DNA of 64,000 bases from Pseudomonas sp. (GTDB lineage: Bacteria; Pseudomonadota; Gammaproteobacteria; Pseudomonadales; Pseudomonadaceae): assembly GCF_002796985.1 (NCBI RefSeq), contig NZ_PEKX01000020.1, positions 535,197-599,196 of the forward strand. Reading direction: 5' to 3'. Every line of letters begins with the position of its first letter. The stretch's first letter is position 1. The notes beneath the pieces were generated by a model. That model did not search any database and had not been told where the DNA came from. It was given only the letters and a program-made list of their open reading frames with translations. Of the stretch, positions 43,617 to 51,255 are shown piece by piece. The translations under genes were made by a program, and so were the position numbers.

Positions 43617-45137
43617 CTAGACACTCGGCTTGTGGGACGGTTTGAACAGGCGCAGCAAAGCCGGGGCAGAGCCCGCGCCCACGAGGAACAGGGTGATCAG
43701 GCCGCACACGGCCAGTGCCGCGAGCAGCCACAGGCGCTCGCCGGAGCGGGCCAGCAGCGTGTAGAAGGGTTCGCTGATCAGCAGCCCGGCAGCACTGAGC
43801 GCGGCGATCTGCAGGGTGTCGCGCATCCAGGCGCCGTGCAGGCCGGGGGCGAAGGTGCGGTGCACGATCGCCGGCCAGATCAGGAACGACACCAGGCGCA
43901 GGCCGAACCAGCACAGCGCCACGCCCACCACGCCATACAGGTAGGCGCTGGCAATCACCAGCGGCACCGTCACCAGGGTCGAGATGGCGCTGTACCAGAC
44001 GTGCATGCGCAGTTGGCCGTGGGCGTACTGCAGGTAGAACTGGAAGCTGGCCACCGCCATCAGGCCTGAGCCGAGTACGTACCACGCCAGGATCGGCCGG
44101 CACCAACTGGCGGCCACGGCATCGCCGCTCCAGGCCAGGACCAGGTCATGACCATGAGCGGCGATCACCGCGACCATCGGGAACAGCAGCACACAGACGA
44201 AGCGGTTCGCCTTGAGATAGAGCTGCTGCATGTCTTCGTGGCGTTCTTCGGCCACCAGCATGGTCATGCGTGGCAGCAGCGATTGCGCCAGCGGGTTGAC
44301 CAGCGTGAGGATGCCGCCGGAAATCAGCGCCACCAGGGAGAAGTAACCGTACTGCTGCAAGGGCAGCAGGTTCGACAGCAGGACCTTGTCCAGCTGGGTG
44401 AGCACGATCCACAGGCAGGAGGTGAAGGACATGCCCAGGGCGAACGGCAGCACCGGGCGTACCGTGTCCCAGCAGAAGCGGGTCAACAGGCGCACGTCCA
44501 GCCACAGGTAGGCCTTGCCGCCCAGCAGCAGCGTCTCGATCAGCGACACCGCGACCTGGAACTGAAAGAACACCAGCGGATCCTGGCTGACCTGCGCCAC
44601 CAGCAGCAGGCCGCCGAAATAGCGCAACGTGGTGATGAACACGTTCACCGCGTTGATGAAGCCGTGCAGCTCCTGGCCCTGCAGCGCGCTGCGGTACAGG
44701 GTGGCGTACAGCCGCAGGGCCACCAGCAGGCCCATCAGGCTGATGCACTGCGCCACCAGCTCGGGCGAAAGCTGCTGCACGTTCAGCCACTGCCCGGAAA
44801 TCCAGGTGCTGCCGCCCCACACCGCCAGGCTGCTGAACAAGGTCAGCGGCAGCAGGATCAGCTCGAAGGAGCGCAGCAGGCGCGCCTGGTCCTGGCCTTC
44901 GCCGTTCACGCCACGGCCATGGGCGACCTGGCGCACCAGCGCCGGTGACAGGCCGACATCCAGCAGCAGCAGCCAGCTCTGCAGCACCGCGAAGAAGCCG
45001 ATCAGGCCGTACGCCTCGGCCCCGAGGTGGCCGAGGTAGAACGGCTGGATCAGGATGCCGATGACGATGGCGTACGCCTGCCCTGCGTAATTGATCAGGG
45101 TATTGCGGACCATCGACAGCGAGCGTGCGGTGCGCAT
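43617..45137 (-). CDS. Wzx-type lipid-linked repeat-unit flippase
   Basis: 506-aa polytopic membrane protein of the polysaccharide biosynthesis/MATE-like family, with about 12-14 helices. Examples are MVRNTLINYAGQAYAIVIGILI at the N-terminus and LWLLAALAVCGLITLFLVGAG at the C-terminus. It moves the undecaprenyl-PP-linked repeat unit to the periplasmic face for the Wzy-like polymerase. It begins 11 nt after the DegT gene stop. Confidence 0.9.
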   Translation of the reverse strand: MRTARSLSMVRNTLINYAGQAYAIVIGILIQPFYLGHLGAEAYGLIGFFAVLQSWLLLLDVGLSPALVRQVAHGRGVNGEGQDQARLLRSFELILLPLTLFSSLAVWGGSTWISGQWLNVQQLSPELVAQCISLMGLLVALRLYATLYRSALQGQELHGFINAVNVFITTLRYFGGLLLVAQVSQDPLVFFQFQVAVSLIETLLLGGKAYLWLDVRLLTRFCWDTVRPVLPFALGMSFTSCLWIVLTQLDKVLLSNLLPLQQYGYFSLVALISGGILTLVNPLAQSLLPRMTMLVAEERHEDMQQLYLKANRFVCVLLFPMVAVIAAHGHDLVLAWSGDAVAASWCRPILAWYVLGSGLMAVASFQFYLQYAHGQLRMHVWYSAISTLVTVPLVIASAYLYGVVGVALCWFGLRLVSFLIWPAIVHRTFAPGLHGAWMRDTLQIAALSAAGLLISEPFYTLLARSGERLWLLAALAVCGLITLFLVGAGSAPALLRLFKPSHKPSV

Positions 45138-45147
45138 GATCGTCCCC

Positions 45148-46242
45148 TTACACCGCGACGGCGACGCGGCCGCTTTCCAGCAGCAGCACTTCGATCACCG
45201 CGCGCTGGACCTCCTGGGGCAGCCCCGGATACAGCGGCAGGCAGAGGATGCGCTGGCTCAGTTCGCGCGATTGCACCTGCGGCACCTGCGGGGCGAGGTA
45301 GTCGAGGGTATCCAGCGACGGGTAGAAGTAACGCCGCGGGTTGATCCCGACCTCGTTCAGCGCGGTGCGCACGCGCAAGACCTGGGCTTCGTCACGCAGG
45401 CCGATGGGGTAGTAGCTGTTGTTCAGCCGCGCGTAGCTCTCGCTGGCCTGCAGGTCGTAGTAGCCGCTGAGCGCGGCGGTGTAGCGCGCGGCGATCTCCT
45501 CGCGCTGGGCGAGGATGCTGTCGATATCGTCGAGCACGCACAGGCCCATGGCCGCGGAGAACTCGTTGAGCTTGGCGTTGATGCCCAGACCGACGATCTG
45601 GTCGACGCCGGCGATGCCGAAGTTGCACATCAGGCGGATCTGCCTGGCCAGATCGTCATCGGAGGTGACGATGGCGCCGCCCTCGATGGTGTGGAACAGC
45701 TTGGTGGCATGGAAGCTCAGGGTGGTGGCGTCACCCCAGGCCAGCACCGAACGGTCGCGATAGCGCGAACCGAAGGCGTGGGCGCCGTCGTAGATCACCT
45801 TCAACTGGTTGCGCTGGGCCACCGCCTGAATCTCCTCCACCGCACAGGGATTACCGAACACGTGGGTGGCGACGATGGCGGTGGTATCCGGCGCAAGGCT
45901 GGCTTCGATGCGCGCAGGGTCGAGGTTCCAGGTCCGCGCGTCGATGTCGGCGAAGCGCGGGCGGATGCTCTCCCACTGCAGCGTGCTGCTGGTGGCAACG
46001 AAGCTGAAGGGGGTAGTCACGGCACTGCCGGTCACGCCCAGGGCGCGGTAGGCCACCTGCAGGGCGATGGTGCCGTTGTTGGTGAGAATCACATGGCGAA
46101 CGCCGAAGTAGTCTTGCAGGCGCTCTTCCAACTCCGTGACGAAGGGGCCGTGGTTGGTGATCCAGCCGGAGGCATAGATCTGGTCCACGTAGGCCTTGAA
46201 CTTGTCCAGGTTGCCCAGGTAGGTCTTGGTCACATTGATCAC
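45148..46242 (-). CDS. DegT/DnrJ/EryC1/StrS-family sugar aminotransferase
   Basis: 364-aa PLP enzyme that aminates a keto-sugar nucleotide. Markers are GWITNHGPFVTELEERL, VILTNNGTIALQVAY, and the PLP-binding Lys in LSFHATKLFHTIEGGAI. The start codon is GTG (46240-46242), with AGAGGGA about 10 nt upstream. With RmlA making dTDP-glucose, an amino-deoxysugar such as 4-amino-4,6-dideoxyhexose is plausible, but the required dehydratase is not in the cluster. Confidence 0.9.
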   Translation of the reverse strand: MINVTKTYLGNLDKFKAYVDQIYASGWITNHGPFVTELEERLQDYFGVRHVILTNNGTIALQVAYRALGVTGSAVTTPFSFVATSSTLQWESIRPRFADIDARTWNLDPARIEASLAPDTTAIVATHVFGNPCAVEEIQAVAQRNQLKVIYDGAHAFGSRYRDRSVLAWGDATTLSFHATKLFHTIEGGAIVTSDDDLARQIRLMCNFGIAGVDQIVGLGINAKLNEFSAAMGLCVLDDIDSILAQREEIAARYTAALSGYYDLQASESYARLNNSYYPIGLRDEAQVLRVRTALNEVGINPRRYFYPSLDTLDYLAPQVPQVQSRELSQRILCLPLYPGLPQEVQRAVIEVLLLESGRVAVAV

Positions 46243-46322
46243 GGTCGCATCCCTCTGTTGGATGGAAAGTCCGTCTGTTTGATGGAAAGCCTGTGGGATT
46301 CAGAGCCGGCGCACGCGCCGGC

Positions 46323-47732
46323 TCAACCCAGCGCCGACAGCGCGAAGGGCGCTTCGTCGATGCCGGTGTCCATGGCTTGCGCGGCTTGTGGCGTGCGGCT
46401 GGCCAGGTGTTCCTGGATGGCTTCGATGACCCGGCCGCTGGCGTCGTGGTGGAACTGCCAGACGCCATAGATACGGCTGTCGAAGGAGCGTTCGCTGCCC
46501 AGCATCGGGTTGGCCGCAAGGCCCGAGCCCAGGCCGAAGCTGTAGAGGCCGGGGATCGGCTGGCCGGTGCTGTCACGCAGGCAGCCGGCGGCGTCGGAAT
46601 CCAGCCCGCCCTTGCTCTCGCGTACCTGCAGCGGTTCACCGTTGGCGTGGCGCAGGGCTGGCAGGCAGGGCTGGTAGCCGATGGCCTGGACGAACACGCC
46701 GTCCTCGCTGCAGCACTGTTCCAGGCGCTCGCGCACGGCGGGCGAGCGGTCTTCCAGGCACAGCAGTTCGACCTTCACCCGGGTGCCGCTGACGACCCCG
46801 TTGGACAGCACGTCGGTGCCGACCTGGTGGGCGCGGTAGCGCAGGCCGCCGGAGCGGTTGACCCGTCCGGAGACCGGGCAGACATCCATGCCTTCATCCA
46901 CTACGTAGCCGGCCGCGCGGGCTTCCTCGGCACTCTCGAAGAACAGGCGGATCGGCGCACGGTGCAGCAGGGTGATCTGCTCGAGGCCCAGGCAATCGAG
47001 GGCGCAGGCCAGGTTGTCGAGGATCGAGAAGGCGCTGTGGGAGCCACCGACCACGGTGAAGCGGCTGCCGGGAGTGACCCGGTCGCCGAACAGCTCCACC
47101 AGCTCGGCAGGGTTCAGGCTGAGCAGCGCGTCGGAGGAGTAGACCGTGGGGCCGTCGTGGGACAGGTGCAGGTCCTGCTCGGCCAGGCTCCAGTTCAGGT
47201 ATTCGCGGTTCTGCCGGCCACCCAGGTTCATCACCAGCGTCCCAGCGTCGACCTGCACGCCGTGGGAGCCACTGCGCAGCGCCAGCTGGAAGCTGCCGTC
47301 ATCCTGCGCGGTGATCTTCTCGATGCGCGTCCCCAGCGCCACTTCGACGCCCAGGTGCTCGGTGACGTAGCGCATGAACAGCGTGGAGGCATGCGCCAGC
47401 AGCTCGCCCACCTGCGTGAGCATCGGCGCGCCGTGGGGGTCGTTCTGCAGAGCGCGGAACGCCGAGGAGTGCGCCAGCGGTGCGAAGATCGGCAGTAACG
47501 CCGGATCGCGCAGGCAGTCGAGGAACACATCGCCCACCGAGTTGGCGGTGATGTGATAGTCCCCCAGCCGGCCACGGCCGACCGCCAAAGCAGCGTCCAC
47601 CACCAGCAGGCCATCGCGCGCGAGACTCGCCAGCGCACCGGTCTTGTAGGCGTTGAACAGGAAGCCCATGCCTGCCGGGCCGGCGCCGCCGACCACACAG
47701 GCATAGTTGGAACGAAGCGATTGCTCGGCCAT
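46323..47732 (-). CDS. FAD-dependent oxidoreductase/monooxygenase-like protein
   Basis: 469-aa flavoprotein. The N-terminal dinucleotide-binding motif is CVVGGAGPAGMGFLFN; a second Rossmann-like motif is FTVVGGSHSAFSIL near residue 230, and GLYSFGLGSG lies near the C-terminus. The layout resembles N-hydroxylating monooxygenases (lysine/ornithine type), but the substrate is unknown. It is the first clear gene of the exopolysaccharide operon, and N- or C-oxidation of a sugar or amine precursor is possible. The ATG at 47732 overlaps the stop of a small upstream open frame. Confidence 0.75.
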   Translation of the reverse strand: MAEQSLRSNYACVVGGAGPAGMGFLFNAYKTGALASLARDGLLVVDAALAVGRGRLGDYHITANSVGDVFLDCLRDPALLPIFAPLAHSSAFRALQNDPHGAPMLTQVGELLAHASTLFMRYVTEHLGVEVALGTRIEKITAQDDGSFQLALRSGSHGVQVDAGTLVMNLGGRQNREYLNWSLAEQDLHLSHDGPTVYSSDALLSLNPAELVELFGDRVTPGSRFTVVGGSHSAFSILDNLACALDCLGLEQITLLHRAPIRLFFESAEEARAAGYVVDEGMDVCPVSGRVNRSGGLRYRAHQVGTDVLSNGVVSGTRVKVELLCLEDRSPAVRERLEQCCSEDGVFVQAIGYQPCLPALRHANGEPLQVRESKGGLDSDAAGCLRDSTGQPIPGLYSFGLGSGLAANPMLGSERSFDSRIYGVWQFHHDASGRVIEAIQEHLASRTPQAAQAMDTGIDEAPFALSALG

Positions 47733-48217
47733 CAGCCTTGACTCCCAGCGCGGCGAGGCGCGCAGCTCTCGTGATGCCGGCGCTGTCGGCCGGCCAGATG
47801 GCGGCGAACGCGCCGGAATTCCGTCACTCGCGGCGCAGCCGCCTCGGCACGCACCTTGTTCGGGAAGGTCGCGGGAGTGAGTTCGGAATGGAAGGCGGAC
47901 GCCGACAGAAGAACTTCGGGAGTGGGCCGAAGTTGCTGTATCAGGGATGAAACAAATAACGTCTGGCGCAGCTCAAGATCAGCCGAAAGTTCAGCTTTGT
48001 TACACCCAGAGCTACACCTTAAAATATCGGCATAACAAACTTTCGAACTAACAGAAGCCGCTCGACTAAACTTTTCATTAACGCCACGGGGATCGGCGTC
48101 ACTCTCCCGCAGTTTCACCAGCGAAACACTTTCCGCCAGGAAAGCGCTGCTCTTTTTGCTTTTTTCGACGGCACCAGAAGTTCCGTCTTTTTCCATTATT
48201 CCAGCGGCCATCGTCAC
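47732..48217 (-). CDS. Possible leader open reading frame ahead of the exopolysaccharide operon
   Basis: Up to 161 codons, from a GTG at 48217 or the ATG at 48211, preceded by GGAG at suitable spacing. Its stop overlaps the ATG of the flavoprotein gene (ATGA), as at several other junctions of this operon. The product is Ser/Lys/Glu-rich at the N-terminus and turns Arg/His-rich at the end (RRVRRHLAGRQRRHH), with no recognisable family. It may be a coupling leader or chance; downstream of the two ops-like sites a translated leader would help RfaH-type coupling. Confidence 0.3.
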   Translation of the reverse strand: MTMAAGIMEKDGTSGAVEKSKKSSAFLAESVSLVKLRESDADPRGVNEKFSRAASVSSKVCYADILRCSSGCNKAELSADLELRQTLFVSSLIQQLRPTPEVLLSASAFHSELTPATFPNKVRAEAAAPRVTEFRRVRRHLAGRQRRHHESCAPRRAGSQG

Positions 48218-48272
48218 TCACTCCAGATCAGGAGTTGCTCTGCGCCGGGCCATTGGCAAAACTCGAAGACAA

Positions 48273-48282
48273 GGCTACCGCC
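48273..48282 (-). promoter_or_regulatory. ops-like element, proximal copy
   Basis: Minus strand reads GGCGGTAGCCTTG, matching the first nine bases of the E. coli ops core GGCGGTAGCGTG plus the T at position 11. It lies in the loop of an inverted repeat AACTCG (48260-48265) / CGAGTT (48283-48288). It is oriented with the exopolysaccharide operon, about 540 bp before the flavoprotein gene. Confidence 0.6.
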
Positions 48283-48360
48283 CGAGTTCGAATGACCCGA
48301 TTCAACTAACGACAATCAACTGTTCGTCCCTGGAGTGGCCGTTACTTTTCGCTGGGCAAA

Positions 48361-48370
48361 GCTACCGCCC
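48361..48370 (-). promoter_or_regulatory. ops-like element, distal copy
   Basis: Minus strand reads GGGCGGTAGCTTTGCCC. The 10-mer GGGCGGTAGC is identical to that of the proximal copy 87 bp downstream. Short arms GGGC/GCCC flank it. It has the same orientation as the operon. Confidence 0.6.
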
Positions 48371-48419
48371 TTCGGCCATGTTCCGAAAATCTGGAAAAAC
48401 AAAAGCAAAAATCTATCGC

Positions 48420-48640
48420 GCTTCCGCAGCGAGGGGGCTGACGGAAGTTGTCAGGCAGCGATAGGAAAGTGACAGGAAGAAGAGGTGGCAGAATCTTCCG
48501 TGACACACTGCTCGTGCGACTGCTCCCTGAGGTGTCTCATCCAGACACCACACGATATTGCTATGTGAATAGTAATAGTGGGGGGGGTGAAGGCATGTCA
48601 ATCAACGAAGCAACGCCACGCCAAGAATCCGACAAAAGGC
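48420..48640. other. Untranslated leader/intergenic sequence upstream of the ops-like sites
   Basis: Part of the 1-kb region between the GGDEF gene and the exopolysaccharide operon. It has mixed GC content and a run of eight G at 48583-48590. Open frames on both strands here are short and unsupported. Confidence 0.4.
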
Positions 48641-48649
48641 AATTCGTGC

Positions 48650-48677
48650 ATTATAACTTGTTGATTTATAAGGCGTC
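48650..48677 (-). promoter_or_regulatory. Candidate promoter of the exopolysaccharide operon
   Basis: A perfect TATAAT on the minus strand at 48650-48655, inside the most AT-rich part of the region. The upstream -35 is poor (TGACGC at about 17-18 bp). An alternative nearby pair is TTGTGT with TATAAA. If used, transcription would start near 48643 and give a leader of about 900 nt containing both ops-like sites. Confidence 0.35.
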
Positions 48678-48785
48678 ATAATCCCGACACAAGCCTTTTG
48701 ACAGCACGCACATACACCGTCGCATCGGCGCAAAAGGTATTAATCGGAAAGTATTAACCCTGCCGCGCGGACGCGGCGGAGTGTT

Positions 48786-49754
48786 TCATCCCTGAACAAT
48801 GCGATCCTTTCCGGTGCGTTTTGCCTGATACAGCGCCGCGTCGGCACGGCTGTACAGCGCGGAAAGATTCTGGTCATCGGGCTGTAGCAGGGTGAGCCCC
48901 TGGCTGATGGTCACGCTGAAGAAATGCTCGGCCTCGTTGAAGCGCAGACGCTGCACCTCGCGCTGCAGGCGCTCCCCGATCTGCCGCGCCATGTTCTCGT
49001 CGCAACCGGGCAGCAGCACGGCGAATTCCTCACCGCCGATGCGGCCGAACAGATCGCCGCGGCGCAACGCTCCGGCACCGCTCTGGGCGATACGTTGCAG
49101 CACCACGTCGCCGACCTGATGGCCGTAGACATCGTTGATCTTCTTGAAGTCGTCCACATCCAGCAGCAGGAACGCCAGCGGTGTAGAGGTCGCCTTGCAG
49201 TCGCGGAAGGCCTGCTCGGCGCTGTCGAAGAAGTAGCGGCGGTTGCTGCTCTGGGTCAGTACGTCGGTGGTCGCCAGGCGGTGCAGCTCGGTCTCCAGGT
49301 GCTTCTTGTCGGTGATGTCCTCGGCGATGCCGACAATCATCAGCGGCAACCCGGCGTCGCTGTGCTGGCTGACGAAGCACTTGTCGCTGAGCCAGCGCAC
49401 CTCGCCGTCGGCACGCAGGATGCGGTATTCGCGCTGCTCGATGGCGCCGCGCTCCAGAACCTCCTGCAGGGTGCTCTGGGCGTAGTCCAGGTCATCGGGG
49501 TAGATGCAGTTGCGCCACTCACTGTAGTCCGCCAGCAGTAGTGCGGCGGAGCGGCCGAAAATGCGCTCGTAGGCAGGGCTGACATAGACCATGCGCTGGG
49601 TCTGCCAGTCCAATGCCCAGAGCACCGAGTTGACGCTGGCCAGCAGTGCGCTGAAAAGCTGTTCGCGCTCCTTCAGGCGCGTCACCTCGGCTCGACTGTG
49701 CAGCAGCGCCAGCAAGGCCTCTTCCTGATCGGCCGGTAATCTATTTTCATCCAT
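48786..49754 (-). CDS. PAS-GGDEF diguanylate cyclase
   Basis: 322-aa cytoplasmic c-di-GMP synthase. A PAS domain with PAC tail occupies residues about 30-155 (LWALDWQTQRMVYVSPAYERIFGR ... GIAEDITDKKHLE). The GGDEF domain follows, with FDSAEQAF, LLDVDDFKKINDVYGHQ and the intact signature RIGGEEFAVLL. An inhibitory-site RxxD (RRGD) lies five residues before GGEEF, so product feedback is expected. It lies next to the exopolysaccharide operon, so local c-di-GMP control of that polymer is possible. It corresponds to recalled PAO1 PA0290. Confidence 0.92.
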   Translation of the reverse strand: MDENRLPADQEEALLALLHSRAEVTRLKEREQLFSALLASVNSVLWALDWQTQRMVYVSPAYERIFGRSAALLLADYSEWRNCIYPDDLDYAQSTLQEVLERGAIEQREYRILRADGEVRWLSDKCFVSQHSDAGLPLMIVGIAEDITDKKHLETELHRLATTDVLTQSSNRRYFFDSAEQAFRDCKATSTPLAFLLLDVDDFKKINDVYGHQVGDVVLQRIAQSGAGALRRGDLFGRIGGEEFAVLLPGCDENMARQIGERLQREVQRLRFNEAEHFFSVTISQGLTLLQPDDQNLSALYSRADAALYQAKRTGKDRIVQG

Positions 49755-49825
49755 GTATCAGCATCCTCCCGCTCATTGACCGGGGCTATGACCGAAAACT
49801 ACGCCGCGCTGCTGCAAATTAAACG

Positions 49826-49851
49826 AAAAGCCCGCCGAACGGCGGGCTTTT
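49826..49851 (-). terminator. Terminator after desA
   Basis: AAAAGCCCGCC / GGCGGGCTTTT perfect inverted repeat with a 4-nt loop, between the desA stop and the upstream side of the GGDEF gene. Confidence 0.9.
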
Positions 49852-49892
49852 CTTCAGATGCATCTCTCAACGTCTCAGGACGTTTCCGCCAC

Positions 49893-51074
49893 TCAGACGG
49901 CTGGACGCAGCGAATAGGTCTTCAGTTGCTCGGCAAACTCGCGCAAGGACTGGATGCCACTGGCCTCCGCCTCGTGTACCCACTGCTTGATCGCGGCGAG
50001 CATGTCGTGGCCGTTGGCGCTGGTTTTCACCCAGATCTGCTGCAGCGCCAGGCGCTTCTCGTAGATCACCTGCAGGGACTGGCTCTGTGCGAGCAGGTCC
50101 TGGATGCGTGCGTGGTGGCGCTCCTCCAGCAGGCTGGTCTCCCGCGAGAGCAGGCGCTTGGCGCGACGGAACAGGTGGCGCACCGACTCGTCGGCCTTGG
50201 CCAGTTCCTGCTTCACCAGCGGGCCGATCACCAGCTTGCGGTACTGCGCCATGATCTGGAAGCGGTTGTTGAGGATGGCCATGGCGGTGTCCATGTCCAG
50301 GCTGCCCTTGCCTTCCACGCGGTGGGCGATGGGCGCCACGCGGGCGACCCTGGCCAGGCGCAGGAAGCTGAAGACCTTGATCCAGGCCCAGCCCAGGTCG
50401 AACTCCCACTTCTTCACCGACAGCTTCGCCGAGTTCGGGTAGGTGTGGTGATTGTTGTGCAGCTCCTCACCGCCGATCAGGATGCCCCAGGGCACAAGAT
50501 TGGTAGCGGCGTCGCGGCACTCGAAGTTGCGGTAGCCGATGGCATGGCCCAGGCCGTTGATGACGCCGGCGGCCCACACGGGGATCCACATCATCTGCAC
50601 GGCCCAGACGGTCATGCCGAGCACGCCGAACAGCGCGAGGTCGATGATTGCCATCAGCACGATGCCGCCGGTGGGGTAGCGCGAATAGACGTTGCGTTCG
50701 ATCCAGTCTTCCGGGCAGTTCTTGCCATAGATACGCAGGGTATCGGCGTTCTCCGCCTCCTTGCGATACAGCTCGGCGCCGGTGCGCAGCACGGTGCCCA
50801 GGCCCTTGTAAACCGGGCTGTGCGGGTCTTCGGCGGTTTCGCACTTGGCGTGGTGCTTGCGGTGAATCGCCGTCCACTCGCGGGTGTTCATGGCGGTGGT
50901 CAGCCACAGCCAGAAGCGGAAGAAGTGCTGCAGCGCCGGGTGCAGTTCGAGCGCCCGATGCGCGGAGTAGCGATGCAGGTAGACCGTGACACCGACGATG
51001 GTGATATGGGTCAGGACCAGGGTGACTGCCACCAGTTGCCACGGCGACAGATCAAGGAAACCGTTGTACCACAT
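49893..51074 (-). CDS. desA: Fatty acyl desaturase DesA
   Basis: 393-aa integral membrane di-iron desaturase that introduces double bonds into phospholipid acyl chains. All three His boxes are present: HRYSAH, HRKHH and HNNHH. Hydrophobic helices flank them (LSPWQLVAVTLVLTHITIVG, IVLMAIIDLALFGVLGMTVW). The C-terminal third is a helical, charged extension. The ATG at 51074 starts MWYNGFLDLSPWQ; the open frame further upstream lacks support. It is divergent from the GGDEF/EAL gene and equivalent to recalled PAO1 PA0286. Confidence 0.94.
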   Translation of the reverse strand: MWYNGFLDLSPWQLVAVTLVLTHITIVGVTVYLHRYSAHRALELHPALQHFFRFWLWLTTAMNTREWTAIHRKHHAKCETAEDPHSPVYKGLGTVLRTGAELYRKEAENADTLRIYGKNCPEDWIERNVYSRYPTGGIVLMAIIDLALFGVLGMTVWAVQMMWIPVWAAGVINGLGHAIGYRNFECRDAATNLVPWGILIGGEELHNNHHTYPNSAKLSVKKWEFDLGWAWIKVFSFLRLARVARVAPIAHRVEGKGSLDMDTAMAILNNRFQIMAQYRKLVIGPLVKQELAKADESVRHLFRRAKRLLSRETSLLEERHHARIQDLLAQSQSLQVIYEKRLALQQIWVKTSANGHDMLAAIKQWVHEAEASGIQSLREFAEQLKTYSLRPAV

Positions 51075-51255
51075 AGGCGATACTGTACCTCGAAAGGAGT
51101 GTAGGACTACGTCTTCGCCGGACATGCCTTGCCGGGAAAAGTCAGCCCGCATTATCACTAAGCGGGTCCGGAATTCCATCCGGTCTTTTAGATACAAATG
51201 CGCCCAAGTGGCCATCATTCATACTGCACAGCCAATAAATCCAATCCGCTACCGC

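Noticed and set aside
43615..44106. Upstream extension of the 42685-43614 glycosyltransferase frame
   Set aside because: Lies inside the flippase gene in another frame; the ATG at 43614 with the GT2 domain following is correct.
48448..48681. Plus-strand frame of 77 codons with a possible small ORF starting at 48595
   Set aside because: No family, poor ribosome binding site, and it overlaps the candidate promoter region of the opposite strand.
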